Below, piece by piece: positions 1-8,794 of a stretch of 64,000 nucleotides of DNA. Position numbers and translations under genes: made by a program. Each line of letters begins with the position of its first letter. Position 1 is the stretch's first letter. The notes below the pieces were generated by a model. The model made no database searches. It worked only from the letters and a program-made list of their open reading frames with translations, and had not been told where the DNA came from. Source of the stretch: Pigmentiphaga litoralis (GTDB lineage: Bacteria > Pseudomonadota > Gammaproteobacteria > Burkholderiales > Burkholderiaceae_B); NCBI RefSeq assembly GCF_013408655.1, contig NZ_JACCBP010000002.1:682001-746000 (forward strand), written 5' to 3'.

Positions 1-2276
1 ACTGGCGTGCCGACGGCAAGCCGTGCTGGGAAGATCCTTCCCTGTTTGCCGACGAACGCGAACCGGGCAATTACACCGAAGCCGACGCCAAGCGCTTCAT
101 CGAAAGCCTGACCACCTTGCTGGGCCTGGGCACCAGCACGATCGCGCCCGGCTATGAAGACGTCTTCTATTACCTGTGGCGCGAACGCCGCCTGCCGGTC
201 AACGTCGACCCGTTCGACGCGCGGCTGGACGATGAAATGGAACGTGCGCGTCTGCGCAAGGTGTTCGAGCAGAAGCTGGACAAGGTGGTCGGCTACACGC
301 TGCCCATTCGCCGCAACGACGCCAACACCGGCCCGGCGTGGCTGACCGGACCGTGGTTCTTCCGCGACGAACGGATGTACCTGTTCCCGGGTGATTCGCC
401 CATGGGCTATCGCCTGCCGCTCGATTCGCTGCCGTGGGTGTCCGAAGCCGACGCCGTGCAGCAGTTCGACCGTGATCCTTTCGCACCCCGTGGCGGCCTG
501 GCCGACCCGGTGCAGATCCGGGCGCAGCTGCCGGGCATGGCCGCGGAACGCAATGCGGCGGGCGATCCGTCGCGTGCCAGTGCCGCCGCGCCCGCTGCGC
601 CGGGGCGTGCGCCCGATGCCGGCCGCAATGCCGGAACGGGTATTGCCGGACGTGATGGAGCGACAGGTGCTGGTGCGGGTGCGGGTGCTGGTGCTGGTGC
701 CGGCGCCGCCCCGTCCGAGTCCGACCGCGTGCCGGCGCCGTTCGAGTCCGCCTCGTGGATCAACCGTACGGCGCTGTGCGTCGAAGCGCGCCAGGGCATC
801 GTCTATATCTTCATGCCGCCGCTGGCCGACGTCGAACACTATCTGGAACTGGTCGCCGCCGTGGAAGCCACGGCACGCAAGCTGGCCATGCGTATCGTGA
901 TCGAGGGCTATCCGCCCCCACGCGATCCGCGCCTGAAGCTGCTGGCCGTCACACCGGATCCGGGCGTGATCGAGGTCAACATCCATCCGTCCAGCAATTG
1001 GGCTGATCTGGTTGATCACACCGAATTCCTGTACCAGGCGGCGTTCGAGACGCGGCTGTCGACCGAAAAATTCATGCTCGACGGCCGCCATACCGGCACC
1101 GGCGGCGGCAACCACTTCGTGCTGGGCGGCGCCACGCCGGCCGACAGCCCGTTCCTGCGCCGCCCCGACGTCCTGACCAGCCTGATCGCGTACTGGATCA
1201 ACCACCCGTCCTTGTCCTATCTGTTCTCGGGCATGTTCATCGGGCCGACCAGCCAGGCGCCGCGGGTGGACGAAGCGCGCAACGACCAGATCTACGAACT
1301 CGAACTCGCCATTCAAGAGATCGACAAGCAGATGGCCGCCAATGGCGGCAACTGCCCGCCGTGGATGGTCGACCGCGCCTTGCGCAACATCCTGATCGAC
1401 GTCACCGGCAACACCCACCGGTCGGAATTCTGCATCGACAAGCTCTATTCGCCCGACAGTTCCACCGGCCGCCTGGGCCTGCTGGAACTGCGCGCGTTCG
1501 AAATGCCGCCGCATGCCCGCATGAGCCTGTCGCAGCAGTTGCTGCTGCGGGCCCTGGTCGCCTACTTCTGGAAGCGGCCGTACAAGGCGCGGATCACGCG
1601 CTGGGGCACCGAACTGCACGACCGTTTCCTGCTGCCCACCTACGTGGCCATGGACTTCGACGACGTGCTGGACGAACTGAACGAGGCCGGCTACGCGTTC
1701 GACCGCGCCTGGTTCGCGCCGCACTTCGAATTCCGCTTCCCGCTGTTCGGGGAAGTGGCGGCGCGCAGCGTGCAGCTGCAGATCCGGTCGGCCCTGGAAC
1801 CGTGGCATGTCATGGGCGAAGAAAGCTCGTCCACCGGCACGGCGCGGTATGTGGATTCGTCGCTGGAACGGGTCGAGGTCAAGGTCACCGGCCTGAACGA
1901 CAACCGCTACGTGGTCACGGTCAACGGCCGCGCCTTGCCTTTGCAGCCCACGGGCCGCGTGGGTGAATTCGTGGCAGGCGTGCGCTACAAGGCCTGGGCG
2001 CCGCCGACCGCGCTGCACCCGACCATCCCGATCCACACCCCGCTCACGTTCGATATCGTCGATACCTGGACGCAGCGGTCGCTGGGCGGCTGCCAGTATC
2101 ATGTCGCTCATCCGGGCGGGCGCAACCCTGAAACCTTCCCCGTCAATTCGTACGAAGCCGAAAGCCGGCGTTTGTCGCGCTTCCTTAGAATGGGCCACAC
2201 GGCCGGGCGCATGGTGGTCGAACCGGCCATCCCCGGACGTGAATTCCCGTATTCACTCGATCTGCGGCACGATTGA
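1..2276 (+). CDS. DUF2126 / transglutaminase-family protein, 3' part
   Basis: The reading frame is already open at base 3, so the gene starts upstream of the window; about 757 C-terminal residues are present. This region matches the DUF2126 part of large (about 1100-residue) proteins whose N-terminus is usually a transglutaminase-like domain, which would lie outside the window. Visible signatures include GTGGGNHFVLGG near base 1095, WVSEADAV, and a C-terminal PINxYEAE-like segment (FPVNSYEAESRRLSRF). The family is found with alpha-E, ATP-grasp and transglutaminase genes and is predicted, not proven, to help form or cleave amide bonds in a peptide modification. An Ala/Gly low-complexity stretch (bases 560-710) interrupts the domain. 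The next gene starts 107 bases downstream on the same strand. Confidence 0.85.
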   Translation, partial: WRADGKPCWEDPSLFADEREPGNYTEADAKRFIESLTTLLGLGTSTIAPGYEDVFYYLWRERRLPVNVDPFDARLDDEMERARLRKVFEQKLDKVVGYTLPIRRNDANTGPAWLTGPWFFRDERMYLFPGDSPMGYRLPLDSLPWVSEADAVQQFDRDPFAPRGGLADPVQIRAQLPGMAAERNAAGDPSRASAAAPAAPGRAPDAGRNAGTGIAGRDGATGAGAGAGAGAGAGAAPSESDRVPAPFESASWINRTALCVEARQGIVYIFMPPLADVEHYLELVAAVEATARKLAMRIVIEGYPPPRDPRLKLLAVTPDPGVIEVNIHPSSNWADLVDHTEFLYQAAFETRLSTEKFMLDGRHTGTGGGNHFVLGGATPADSPFLRRPDVLTSLIAYWINHPSLSYLFSGMFIGPTSQAPRVDEARNDQIYELELAIQEIDKQMAANGGNCPPWMVDRALRNILIDVTGNTHRSEFCIDKLYSPDSSTGRLGLLELRAFEMPPHARMSLSQQLLLRALVAYFWKRPYKARITRWGTELHDRFLLPTYVAMDFDDVLDELNEAGYAFDRAWFAPHFEFRFPLFGEVAARSVQLQIRSALEPWHVMGEESSSTGTARYVDSSLERVEVKVTGLNDNRYVVTVNGRALPLQPTGRVGEFVAGVRYKAWAPPTALHPTIPIHTPLTFDIVDTWTQRSLGGCQYHVAHPGGRNPETFPVNSYEAESRRLSRFLRMGHTAGRMVVEPAIPGREFPYSLDLRHD
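666..707 (+). repeat. In-frame hexanucleotide tandem repeat coding for (Gly-Ala)n
   Basis: Seven consecutive 6-base units of the form GGTGCN (the last GGCGCC) run in frame with the DUF2126 gene and encode seven Gly-Ala dipeptides. The flanking sequence is also rich in Ala, Gly and Arg, so this looks like a flexible linker inserted into the domain. Unit gain or loss would change length without shifting frame. Confidence 0.85.
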
Positions 2277-2383
2277 CCTGATGGCAGGCCGGCGGCATTG
2301 CCGCCGCGCCGCCGCCGTCCGGATCCGTTCCGAGGGCAACGCCAGGGCTCGCTCCCTGGGGCCCAAGCACACCGAGTAGACCG

Positions 2384-4963
2384 ATGGCTTCTATGCTTTT
2401 TCCGACCGAGGCGTCCCAGGACGCCGTGGCGACTGCGCTGCATCTGGCGCTGGCGGCACGCACCGGCCATTACGACGAACTTCGCGACGCGGCGCGCGGC
2501 AAGGCGCTGCGTCAGCATTGGCAAAGCTTCTTCGAGCATCTGGGGCCCGCCGGCTTTTCCGATCTCGATGAACGTGCCGATGCGGTCGCGCGTCAGATCC
2601 GCGAAAACGGCATCACCTACAACATCTATGCCGATGCCGATGGTCCCACCCGGCTATGGTCGCTCGACCTGCTGCCTTTCCTCATTCCCGACCACGAATG
2701 GCAGGGCCTCGAAGCCGGCCTGACCCAGCGCGCCACGCTGCTCAACCGCATCGTGGCCGATATCTACGGGCCACAGCATCTGCTGACCGAGGGCCTGGTG
2801 CCGTCGGCGCTGGTCTACGGCCACCCGGGATATCTGCGCCCGTTGTGCGGCTTCACACCGCCGGGCGACACCTATCTGCACATCGTGGCGTTCGACCTGG
2901 CGCGCGCGCCCGATGGCAAGTGGTGGGTCGTCTCGCAACGTACGCAGGCGCCGTCCGGCATGGGCTACGCGCTGGAAAATCGGCTGGCCATTTCCAACCT
3001 GTTCAACGAGGCGTTCCACGAACTGCGGGTGCAGCACCTGGCGGCCAGCTACCGCACCATGGTCGACATGCTGTACCGGCTCAGCCCATTGAACCTGGCG
3101 CCCGGCACCCCGCCGCGCATCGTGCTGCTGACCCCGGGGCCGTACAACGAAACCTACTTCGAGCAGACCTTCCTGGCACGCTATCTGGGCCTGACGCTGG
3201 TTGAAGGGGGCGACCTGACGGTGCGCGACAACCAGCTGTTCCTGAAGTCGCTGCATGGACTGGAACGCGTGCACGCCGTGTTGCGGCGTCTGGACGACGA
3301 CTTTTGCGACCCCCTGGAATTGCGGTCGGATTCCACGCTGGGCATTCCGGGCCTGCTGCAGGCGATGCGCGCGGGCAATGTGCTGGTCGCCAATTCGCTC
3401 GGCACCAGTTTCCTGGAATCGCCTGCCTTCAACGGCTTCCTGCCGGCCATCGCGCAGCGGCTGATGGGCGAGGACCTGACCTTGCCGTCGCTGGCGTCGT
3501 GGTGGTGCGGCGAAGAAGCCGCCCTCAAACAGGTGCTGCCGTATCTGTCGACCCTGGTGATCAAGCCGACCTATCCCGAACGCAAGGCCAATGCCGCGTT
3601 CGAGCCCATCATCGGCGCCTACGCGTCGCCCGAAGAGCTCGAAGAATTGCGCGAGCGCATCGCCGCGGACCCCGACGCCTTCACGCTGCAGGCCTATCTG
3701 CCGCTGTCGCAGGCGCCGGTCTGGAGCGGCGGGCATCTGCTGCCGCGCGCGGCCATGGTGCGCATGTTTGCCGTGGCCGACGGCCGGGGCAGCTGGAGCA
3801 TCGTGCCGGGCGGCCTGACCCGGGTCGGCGGGCGCGACCAGCGCGTCGTGTCCATGCAAAGCGGCGGCAGCAGTGTCGATACCTGGGTCATGACCTCGGG
3901 CGTGGTCGACATGTTCTCGATGCTGCCCGAACAGCTCAGCCCCGAAGACCTGTCGCAAAAGCGCCGCCCGGTGTCCAGCCGGTCGGCCGAAAACATGTTC
4001 TGGCTGGGCCGCTATACCGAACGCGCCGACACGGGCGTGCGGCTGGGCCGGCTGACGCTGGAGCGCTTCGGCAGCGGCGCCGTCGATTCCGGTGAGATGT
4101 TCGTGGCGGTAGCCCGGCTATGCGAACGCAATGGCCTCATTCCGTCCCCCGCGCCCATGGAATCGCCGCGCGCCTTCGAACAGGGCTTGCTCAAATATCT
4201 GGCGGACGAAACCGCCACCATGGGCGTGCGCTACAACCTGCGCGCCCTGGCCAGTTCGGCCGGGCAGATCCGCGACCGTTTGTCGCCCGACCACTGGCGC
4301 CTGATCCTGGCCGCCGGCGACGACTTTACGGCTGACCTGGCCGACGGCCCCGATGACGACGACCGTGCCGACTACTCGGCCCTGCGGGCGCAGGAAGCCC
4401 TGCAACGCCTGGCCACCCGCCTGTCCGCCATTACCGGAGCGCAGGCCGACCGCATGACGCGTGACGACGGCTGGCGCCTGCTGACCATTGGCCGGCAGAC
4501 CGAACGCCTGTCCGTCATGTCGCGGTCGCTCGACTGCCTGTTCACCGATAACGCCGTGCTGCTCGAATCGGGCTTTGCCTTGCTGCTCGACGTGTTCGAC
4601 AGCACGATCACCTATCGGGCCTATTACCAGAGCCGGCACGAAATTCCGGTGCTGCTCAATCTGCTGGTGCTGGACGAAGACAATCCCCGGTCGCTCGCCT
4701 GCATCGCCGCCGAACTGCGCAGCGAACTGGCGCGCTTCACCAAAAGCGATCCGTCGCGGCCCGATCCCATGCTGGCTTTGCTGCCGCCGGAAGGGCTGGG
4801 CGTAACCTTGTCCAGCCTGTGCGAGCGCGATGCCGATGGCCGCTATGGCGCCGTGCTGGCCCTGGCCGCGCAATTGACACGCGCAGCCAGCGCCATTTCT
4901 GACGAGATCGGCCGGCGGTATTTCAGCCACGCCATCGACTTTCCGCGGGCGGTCCGGGCATGA
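2384..4963 (+). CDS. Circularly permuted ATP-grasp protein fused to alpha-E domain (DUF404/DUF407-DUF403)
   Basis: An 859-residue fusion. Residues about 70-480 are a circularly permuted ATP-grasp type 2 domain (IVADIYGPQ, LVYGHPGYLRP, LTPGPYNETYFEQ, VIKPTYPERK, GLTRVGG). Residues about 530-850 are an alpha-E domain beginning SRSAENMFWLGRYTERAD. In many genomes these are two genes; here they are one. The ATP-grasp family ligates amines or amino acids to carboxylates via an acyl-phosphate; alpha-E is a helical partner of unknown chemistry. Together with the flanking transglutaminase and DUF2126 genes this is a predicted peptide-modifying or amidoligase system; the substrate is unknown. The gene ends in an ATGA overlap with the transglutaminase gene, implying translational coupling. 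There is no clear Shine-Dalgarno; the ATG at 2393 is an alternative start. Confidence 0.9.
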   Translation: MASMLFPTEASQDAVATALHLALAARTGHYDELRDAARGKALRQHWQSFFEHLGPAGFSDLDERADAVARQIRENGITYNIYADADGPTRLWSLDLLPFLIPDHEWQGLEAGLTQRATLLNRIVADIYGPQHLLTEGLVPSALVYGHPGYLRPLCGFTPPGDTYLHIVAFDLARAPDGKWWVVSQRTQAPSGMGYALENRLAISNLFNEAFHELRVQHLAASYRTMVDMLYRLSPLNLAPGTPPRIVLLTPGPYNETYFEQTFLARYLGLTLVEGGDLTVRDNQLFLKSLHGLERVHAVLRRLDDDFCDPLELRSDSTLGIPGLLQAMRAGNVLVANSLGTSFLESPAFNGFLPAIAQRLMGEDLTLPSLASWWCGEEAALKQVLPYLSTLVIKPTYPERKANAAFEPIIGAYASPEELEELRERIAADPDAFTLQAYLPLSQAPVWSGGHLLPRAAMVRMFAVADGRGSWSIVPGGLTRVGGRDQRVVSMQSGGSSVDTWVMTSGVVDMFSMLPEQLSPEDLSQKRRPVSSRSAENMFWLGRYTERADTGVRLGRLTLERFGSGAVDSGEMFVAVARLCERNGLIPSPAPMESPRAFEQGLLKYLADETATMGVRYNLRALASSAGQIRDRLSPDHWRLILAAGDDFTADLADGPDDDDRADYSALRAQEALQRLATRLSAITGAQADRMTRDDGWRLLTIGRQTERLSVMSRSLDCLFTDNAVLLESGFALLLDVFDSTITYRAYYQSRHEIPVLLNLLVLDEDNPRSLACIAAELRSELARFTKSDPSRPDPMLALLPPEGLGVTLSSLCERDADGRYGAVLALAAQLTRAASAISDEIGRRYFSHAIDFPRAVRA

Positions 4964-6273
4964 CAATCATGGATCCCAACGCGCCGCCCGATCAGAACCT
5001 GCCGTTCGATCCGCAGCCTCAGTTCGAGCAGAACCCGCAGTTCGCCTTGAACCCGCAGTTCGATCCCAACGGCCCCTTCTACGCCTACCCGTCGCCGGGC
5101 GGGCAGATGCCGACGCCGTTTCAGCCCGACATGCCCGAACAGCTGCAGATGCCGATGCAGACCCAGATGCAGGGTCAATTGCCATCGCAGGAACAGGTGC
5201 TGGGCAACATGCGGCAAAGCCAGGGCCCAGATGGGCAGTCGCAGTCGTTCCCGACATCGCCCTGCGGCGCCCTGGTGTCGTCCGATGCCCCGTCGTCCCC
5301 CGACGATGGCAGCGTCGCGCTCACCATCATCCACGAAACGCTGTATCACTACGCCGCGCGGGTCGAACAGGCGCATCACCTGGCCTACCTCAAGCCGCTG
5401 GATCAGCCCTGCCAGCGGCTGGAATCGTTCGCGCTCGACATCGAACCGGAACCGTCGCACTGCACGACCGAGACCGACGTCTACGGCAACGCCCGCAGCA
5501 TTTTCGAGATGTACGCCCCGCACGACGCGTTGCGCGTCAGCGCCACCAGCCGGGTCATCGTGCGTCCGCGATTCGAAGGCATCACGCCCGAGGCCACGCA
5601 GCCCTGGGAAGAGGTTGCCCACGCGCTGCGCTACGTGGCGGGCGGCAGCTTCCGCCCCGAAGTGGAATTCACGTTTGCGTCACCGTACGTCGCCATACTG
5701 GCGCCCTTGCGCGATTACGCGCGCGCGTCCTTCACCGCGGGCCGGCCGGTGGCTGAGGCGGCCATCGATCTCATGCAGCGGGTTCATGGCGACTTCACCT
5801 ATGCGTCGTGCAGTACCGACGTCTCGACGCCCATGATCGATGCGTTCACCCAGCGGCGCGGCGTGTGCCAGGATTTCGCGCACGTCATGCTGGGCTGCCT
5901 GCGCGCCGTGGGCCAGGCCGCCAGATATGTCAGCGGCTACCTCATGTCGCAGCCGCCCCCGGGGCAGGCGCGGCTGATCGGCGCCGATGCGTCGCATGCC
6001 TGGGTCGCGGTCCATTGTCCCGGGCTGGGCCGGCAGGACGACTGGCTGGACCTGGACCCCACCAACGGCATGGTGCCGGCAGCCAGTCACGCCATGCTCG
6101 CCTGGGGCCGTGACTATGGCGACGTGACGCCCCTGCGCGGCGTGATCCGCGGCGGGGGCGGCCACGACCTGACGGTGCGCGTCACGGTCGCGCCCGATCA
6201 CGAGCGCATCGAACCGACACCAGATCAATCATCGCAAGCTCTACAGACGCAACATCAACAGGACACACCATGA
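4960..6273 (+). CDS. Transglutaminase family protein with Gln/Pro-rich N-terminal extension
   Basis: A 437-residue protein. Residues 1 to about 110 are a low-complexity Pro/Gln/Asn/Phe segment with repeated NPQF/DPQ-like units and no homology I recognise. From about residue 115 comes a bacterial transglutaminase N-terminal beta domain (IIHETLYHYAARVEQAHHLAYL), then the transglutaminase core with Cys in RRGVCQDFAHVML, His in DASHAWVAVHCPG and Asp in WLDLDPTNGM, the standard Cys-His-Asp triad. Such proteins may act as proteases or amidases rather than cross-linkers. It overlaps the preceding gene by 4 bases and the following ATPase gene by 4 bases, so three genes form a coupled operon. The true start could lie later if the extension is not translated, but the ATGA overlap supports 4960. 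Confidence 0.88.
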   Translation: MTIMDPNAPPDQNLPFDPQPQFEQNPQFALNPQFDPNGPFYAYPSPGGQMPTPFQPDMPEQLQMPMQTQMQGQLPSQEQVLGNMRQSQGPDGQSQSFPTSPCGALVSSDAPSSPDDGSVALTIIHETLYHYAARVEQAHHLAYLKPLDQPCQRLESFALDIEPEPSHCTTETDVYGNARSIFEMYAPHDALRVSATSRVIVRPRFEGITPEATQPWEEVAHALRYVAGGSFRPEVEFTFASPYVAILAPLRDYARASFTAGRPVAEAAIDLMQRVHGDFTYASCSTDVSTPMIDAFTQRRGVCQDFAHVMLGCLRAVGQAARYVSGYLMSQPPPGQARLIGADASHAWVAVHCPGLGRQDDWLDLDPTNGMVPAASHAMLAWGRDYGDVTPLRGVIRGGGGHDLTVRVTVAPDHERIEPTPDQSSQALQTQHQQDTP

Positions 6274-6959
6274 GTCATCTGCATTTCATCGGCGGCGAAA
6301 AAGGCGGGGTAGGCAAGTCGCTGGTCGCACGCGTTCTGGCGCAATACTTCATCGATCGCGAACGCCCGTTCGTCGGCTTCGATGCGGATCCGTCGCACGG
6401 CGCGCTGATGCGCTTCTACGCCGACTACACGTCGCCGGTGCGGATCGACCAGTACGACAGCCTGGACCGGATCGTTGAAACGGCCGTGGCCCAGCCCGAA
6501 TCCGAAGTGCTGGTGGACCTGGCCGCGCAGACGCAAGACGCGTTGCTGCACTGGATCGAAGAGTCCAGCCTGCTGGAACTGTCGTCGGAAATGGATCTGC
6601 CGCTCACGTACTGGCACGTCATGGACACGGGACGCGACTCGGTCGACCTGCTGCGCAAGCTGCTTGATACGGTCGGCGGCCGGCTGGACCTGGTGCTGGT
6701 CAAGAATGAAGTGCGGGGAGGCGACTTCCATGTGCTGGACGCGTCGGCCGAACTGAAGCGCGCCACGACGATGGGCGCCAAGGTGGTCACCCTGCGCCGC
6801 CTGCAGGACAGCACCATGCAGAAGATCGACGCGCACAGCAGCAGCTTCTGGGCAGTCACCCATCCGTCATCGCCCAGCCAGGTCGGCTTGCTCGAGCGTC
6901 AGCGGATCAAGAGCTGGCTCAACAAGACGTACGCTGAATTCGAACGTATCGGCGTGTGA
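6270..6959 (+). CDS. ParA/MinD-like P-loop ATPase
   Basis: A 229-residue cytosolic protein beginning with a deviant Walker A motif (GGEKGGVGKS, residues about 8-17) followed by FVGFDADPSHG, as in ParA/MinD/Mrp ATPases; EVLVDLAAQTQ fits the Walker B region. No DNA-binding domain or partner ParB is present, so a plasmid partition role is unlikely. It resembles single-domain SIMIBI ATPases annotated as mobilisation or cell-division-like. Its start overlaps the transglutaminase stop (ATGA), so it is co-translated with the amide-modification cluster, which suggests it positions or energises that system. A perfect palindromic terminator follows 10 bases after the stop codon, marking the operon end. 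Confidence 0.8.
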   Translation: MSHLHFIGGEKGGVGKSLVARVLAQYFIDRERPFVGFDADPSHGALMRFYADYTSPVRIDQYDSLDRIVETAVAQPESEVLVDLAAQTQDALLHWIEESSLLELSSEMDLPLTYWHVMDTGRDSVDLLRKLLDTVGGRLDLVLVKNEVRGGDFHVLDASAELKRATTMGAKVVTLRRLQDSTMQKIDAHSSSFWAVTHPSSPSQVGLLERQRIKSWLNKTYAEFERIGV

Positions 6960-6969
6960 CGATGAGCCG

Positions 6970-6993
6970 AAAAGCCCGATGCATCGGGCTTTT
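6970..6993 (+). terminator. Rho-independent terminator after the ATPase gene
   Basis: A perfect 24-base palindrome (two 12-base arms, AAAAGCCCGATG and its complement) ends in TTTT eleven bases after the stop codon. The A-tract/U-tract flanks make it potentially bidirectional. It separates the four-gene cluster from the metallopeptidase gene. Confidence 0.85.
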
Positions 6994-7131
6994 CGCGTGG
7001 TGATCTACTGACAGTTGCACATGCTTGCTTACACCCTGACGGCAAGCGGGTCTTTACAGTGCATTCTCGACATCACGCGCTTGCCGACCGGCAGGCGCGA
7101 CCCCTGATACACCATCGCGCAAGGCACCATC

Positions 7132-8718
7132 ATGAGCAGTTTCTTCGATTCCATCAGCGCCCGCGTGGCCGACTCCGGCAAGAGGAAACGCGACAATTCC
7201 CGTGGCAAGATCTTCCATTGCGACTGCGGCCAGCCCGTGTTCTTCCACAACACGGCCTGCCTTGCCTGCCAGGCGCAGCTGGGTTACGAGCCCGACCTGG
7301 GAGAAGTGCGTTCGCTGGCCGAAGGCACGGAACCCGACACCTGGGTGCTGGCATCCGAGCCCAAGGGCCGGATCTTCAAACGCTGCGGCAACCTGAACAC
7401 CCCGGCTGCATGCAATTGGCTGCTGCCCGCGGATTCGGCCGAGACCTTGTGTCTCGCCTGCCAGCTCAACCGTACGATTCCCGACCTGTCGGTCCCGGAA
7501 AACGGTGAACTCTGGCGCAAGATCGAAGCGGCCAAGCGCCTGCTGATCGCGCAACTGTTGACGCTGGGCTTGCCGGTCAAGCCCATGGTCGAAGAAGGCG
7601 ACGGCGGGCTGGCATTCGACTTCGTGGGTACGTCGGTTGACGGCGTGGCGCCCCTGACGGGCCATGCCAGCGGCCTCGTCACGCTCAACATCAAGGAAGC
7701 GGACGACGCCGAACGCGCCAAGATGCGCGAGCAGATGCACGAGCCCTACCGCACCCTGTTGGGCCACTTCCGCCATGAAATCGGCCATTACTACTGGGAC
7801 GTGCTGATCGCCGACGGCCCCTTCCTGGAACACTACCGGAAGGCCTTTGGCGACGAGCGCATCGATTACGGCGAAGCCCTGAAGGTGCATTACGAAAATG
7901 GCGCGCCGCCGGATTGGGCCAACCACTTCATCAGCACCTACGCGTCGTCGCATCCGTGGGAAGACTGGGCCGAAACCTGGGCCCATTACCTGCACATGAT
8001 GGACACGGTGGACACGGCGCTGAGCTACGGCATCTCGCCCAAGGCAGTGCAGCGCGACTACGAGCCGTTCACCGAAGCCGTGCTGACCGACCCCGATGAT
8101 CCGTCGGCGCAGGACTTTCTGCGGATCGTGAACGCGTGGGTCGCCCTGACCGGCGTGCTGAACGAACTGTCGCGCGCCATGGGCCAGCGGGATTTCTATC
8201 CGTTTGCGCTGCCGGCACCCGTGGTGGGCAAGCTCCAGTTCATTCACCGCGTGGTCAAGGCTGGCAGCGAGCAGGTCAGCCGCGACGAGACCGTGGCCGT
8301 GACGATCGACGAACCGATGCTGATGGCGGGCGCCGCTGCTGCGCAGAACATGCAGACGCAAGAGCAGGGCGATGCGGGCCAGTCGCAAGGCGACGGCATG
8401 GGCAACAACCAGGGTCAGAACCTGGGCCCGTCGTCGACGCCTGAGGGTGCGCCCGCGGTGGGGGCGGCGCCTGCCGCTGCGCCGCTGGACAATGCGGTTG
8501 CACCGGTCAACAACAACGTTGCTCCGGTCAACAATCCCGTTGCTCCGGTCAACAACAACGTTGCTCTCGTCAACAATCCCGTTGCGCCGCTCGACAATAC
8601 CGTTGCACCCGTCAACAATCCGGCGCCCGTCGTGAACGGCGTCAATGCCGACGGCACGCCGGCTAACCCGACGACGCCGCCGCAAGCGGCTCAGCAGCCG
8701 GTGCCCGCACCGCTGTAA
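7132..8718 (+). CDS. Zinc-ribbon putative metallopeptidase (Peptidase_Mx-like) with Asn/Pro repeat tail
   Basis: A 528-residue protein. Residues about 25-50 form a zinc ribbon (CDCGQPVFFH, CLACQ), with further Cys pairs near CGNLN, AACNW and LCLACQ. Around residue 215 the sequence GHFRHEIGHYYWD carries an HExxH metallopeptidase motif, and DWAETWAHYLHM supplies a likely third ligand; this matches the putative zinc-binding metallopeptidase family. Residues about 385-528 are a non-globular tail with seven heptapeptide repeats (see 8488-8634). It has no signal peptide, so it is probably cytosolic. The family often neighbours transglutaminase/alpha-E/ATP-grasp genes, so it probably belongs to the upstream cluster functionally although a terminator intervenes. 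AAGGCACC precedes the ATG. Confidence 0.85.
   Translation: MSSFFDSISARVADSGKRKRDNSRGKIFHCDCGQPVFFHNTACLACQAQLGYEPDLGEVRSLAEGTEPDTWVLASEPKGRIFKRCGNLNTPAACNWLLPADSAETLCLACQLNRTIPDLSVPENGELWRKIEAAKRLLIAQLLTLGLPVKPMVEEGDGGLAFDFVGTSVDGVAPLTGHASGLVTLNIKEADDAERAKMREQMHEPYRTLLGHFRHEIGHYYWDVLIADGPFLEHYRKAFGDERIDYGEALKVHYENGAPPDWANHFISTYASSHPWEDWAETWAHYLHMMDTVDTALSYGISPKAVQRDYEPFTEAVLTDPDDPSAQDFLRIVNAWVALTGVLNELSRAMGQRDFYPFALPAPVVGKLQFIHRVVKAGSEQVSRDETVAVTIDEPMLMAGAAAAQNMQTQEQGDAGQSQGDGMGNNQGQNLGPSSTPEGAPAVGAAPAAAPLDNAVAPVNNNVAPVNNPVAPVNNNVALVNNPVAPLDNTVAPVNNPAPVVNGVNADGTPANPTTPPQAAQQPVPAPL
8488..8634 (+). repeat. Seven 21-base tandem repeats encoding Asn/Pro/Val heptapeptides
   Basis: Seven in-frame 21-base units encode variants of NNPVAPV (DNAVAPV, NNNVAPV, NNPVAPV, NNNVALV, NNPVAPL, DNTVAPV, NNPAPVV). 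They lie in the C-terminal tail of the metallopeptidase. Units differ by a few bases, so the array is moderately old. Confidence 0.88.
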
Positions 8719-8739
8719 ATCGCGTTCAGCGTGGACCCG

Positions 8740-8777
8740 CCCCGGCTTCGACCTTGTGTCGTCGCCGGGGTTTTTTT
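8740..8777 (+). terminator. Rho-independent terminator after the metallopeptidase gene
   Basis: A 7-base stem (CCCCGGC / GCCGGGG) with a 17-base loop is followed directly by seven T residues. It lies 22 bases after the stop codon of the metallopeptidase and just before the convergent SulP gene ends. Confidence 0.85.
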
Positions 8778-8794
8778 ATGGTCGCTGAAAAAGC

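Noticed and set aside
6270..6959. Plasmid partition gene (parA) suggesting an integrated plasmid
   Set aside because: There is no ParB gene, no parS-like repeats and no replication gene; it overlaps the amide-modification operon instead.
8488..8634. Possible CRISPR-like array
   Set aside because: Units are contiguous 21-base in-frame coding repeats with no unique spacers and no cas genes nearby.
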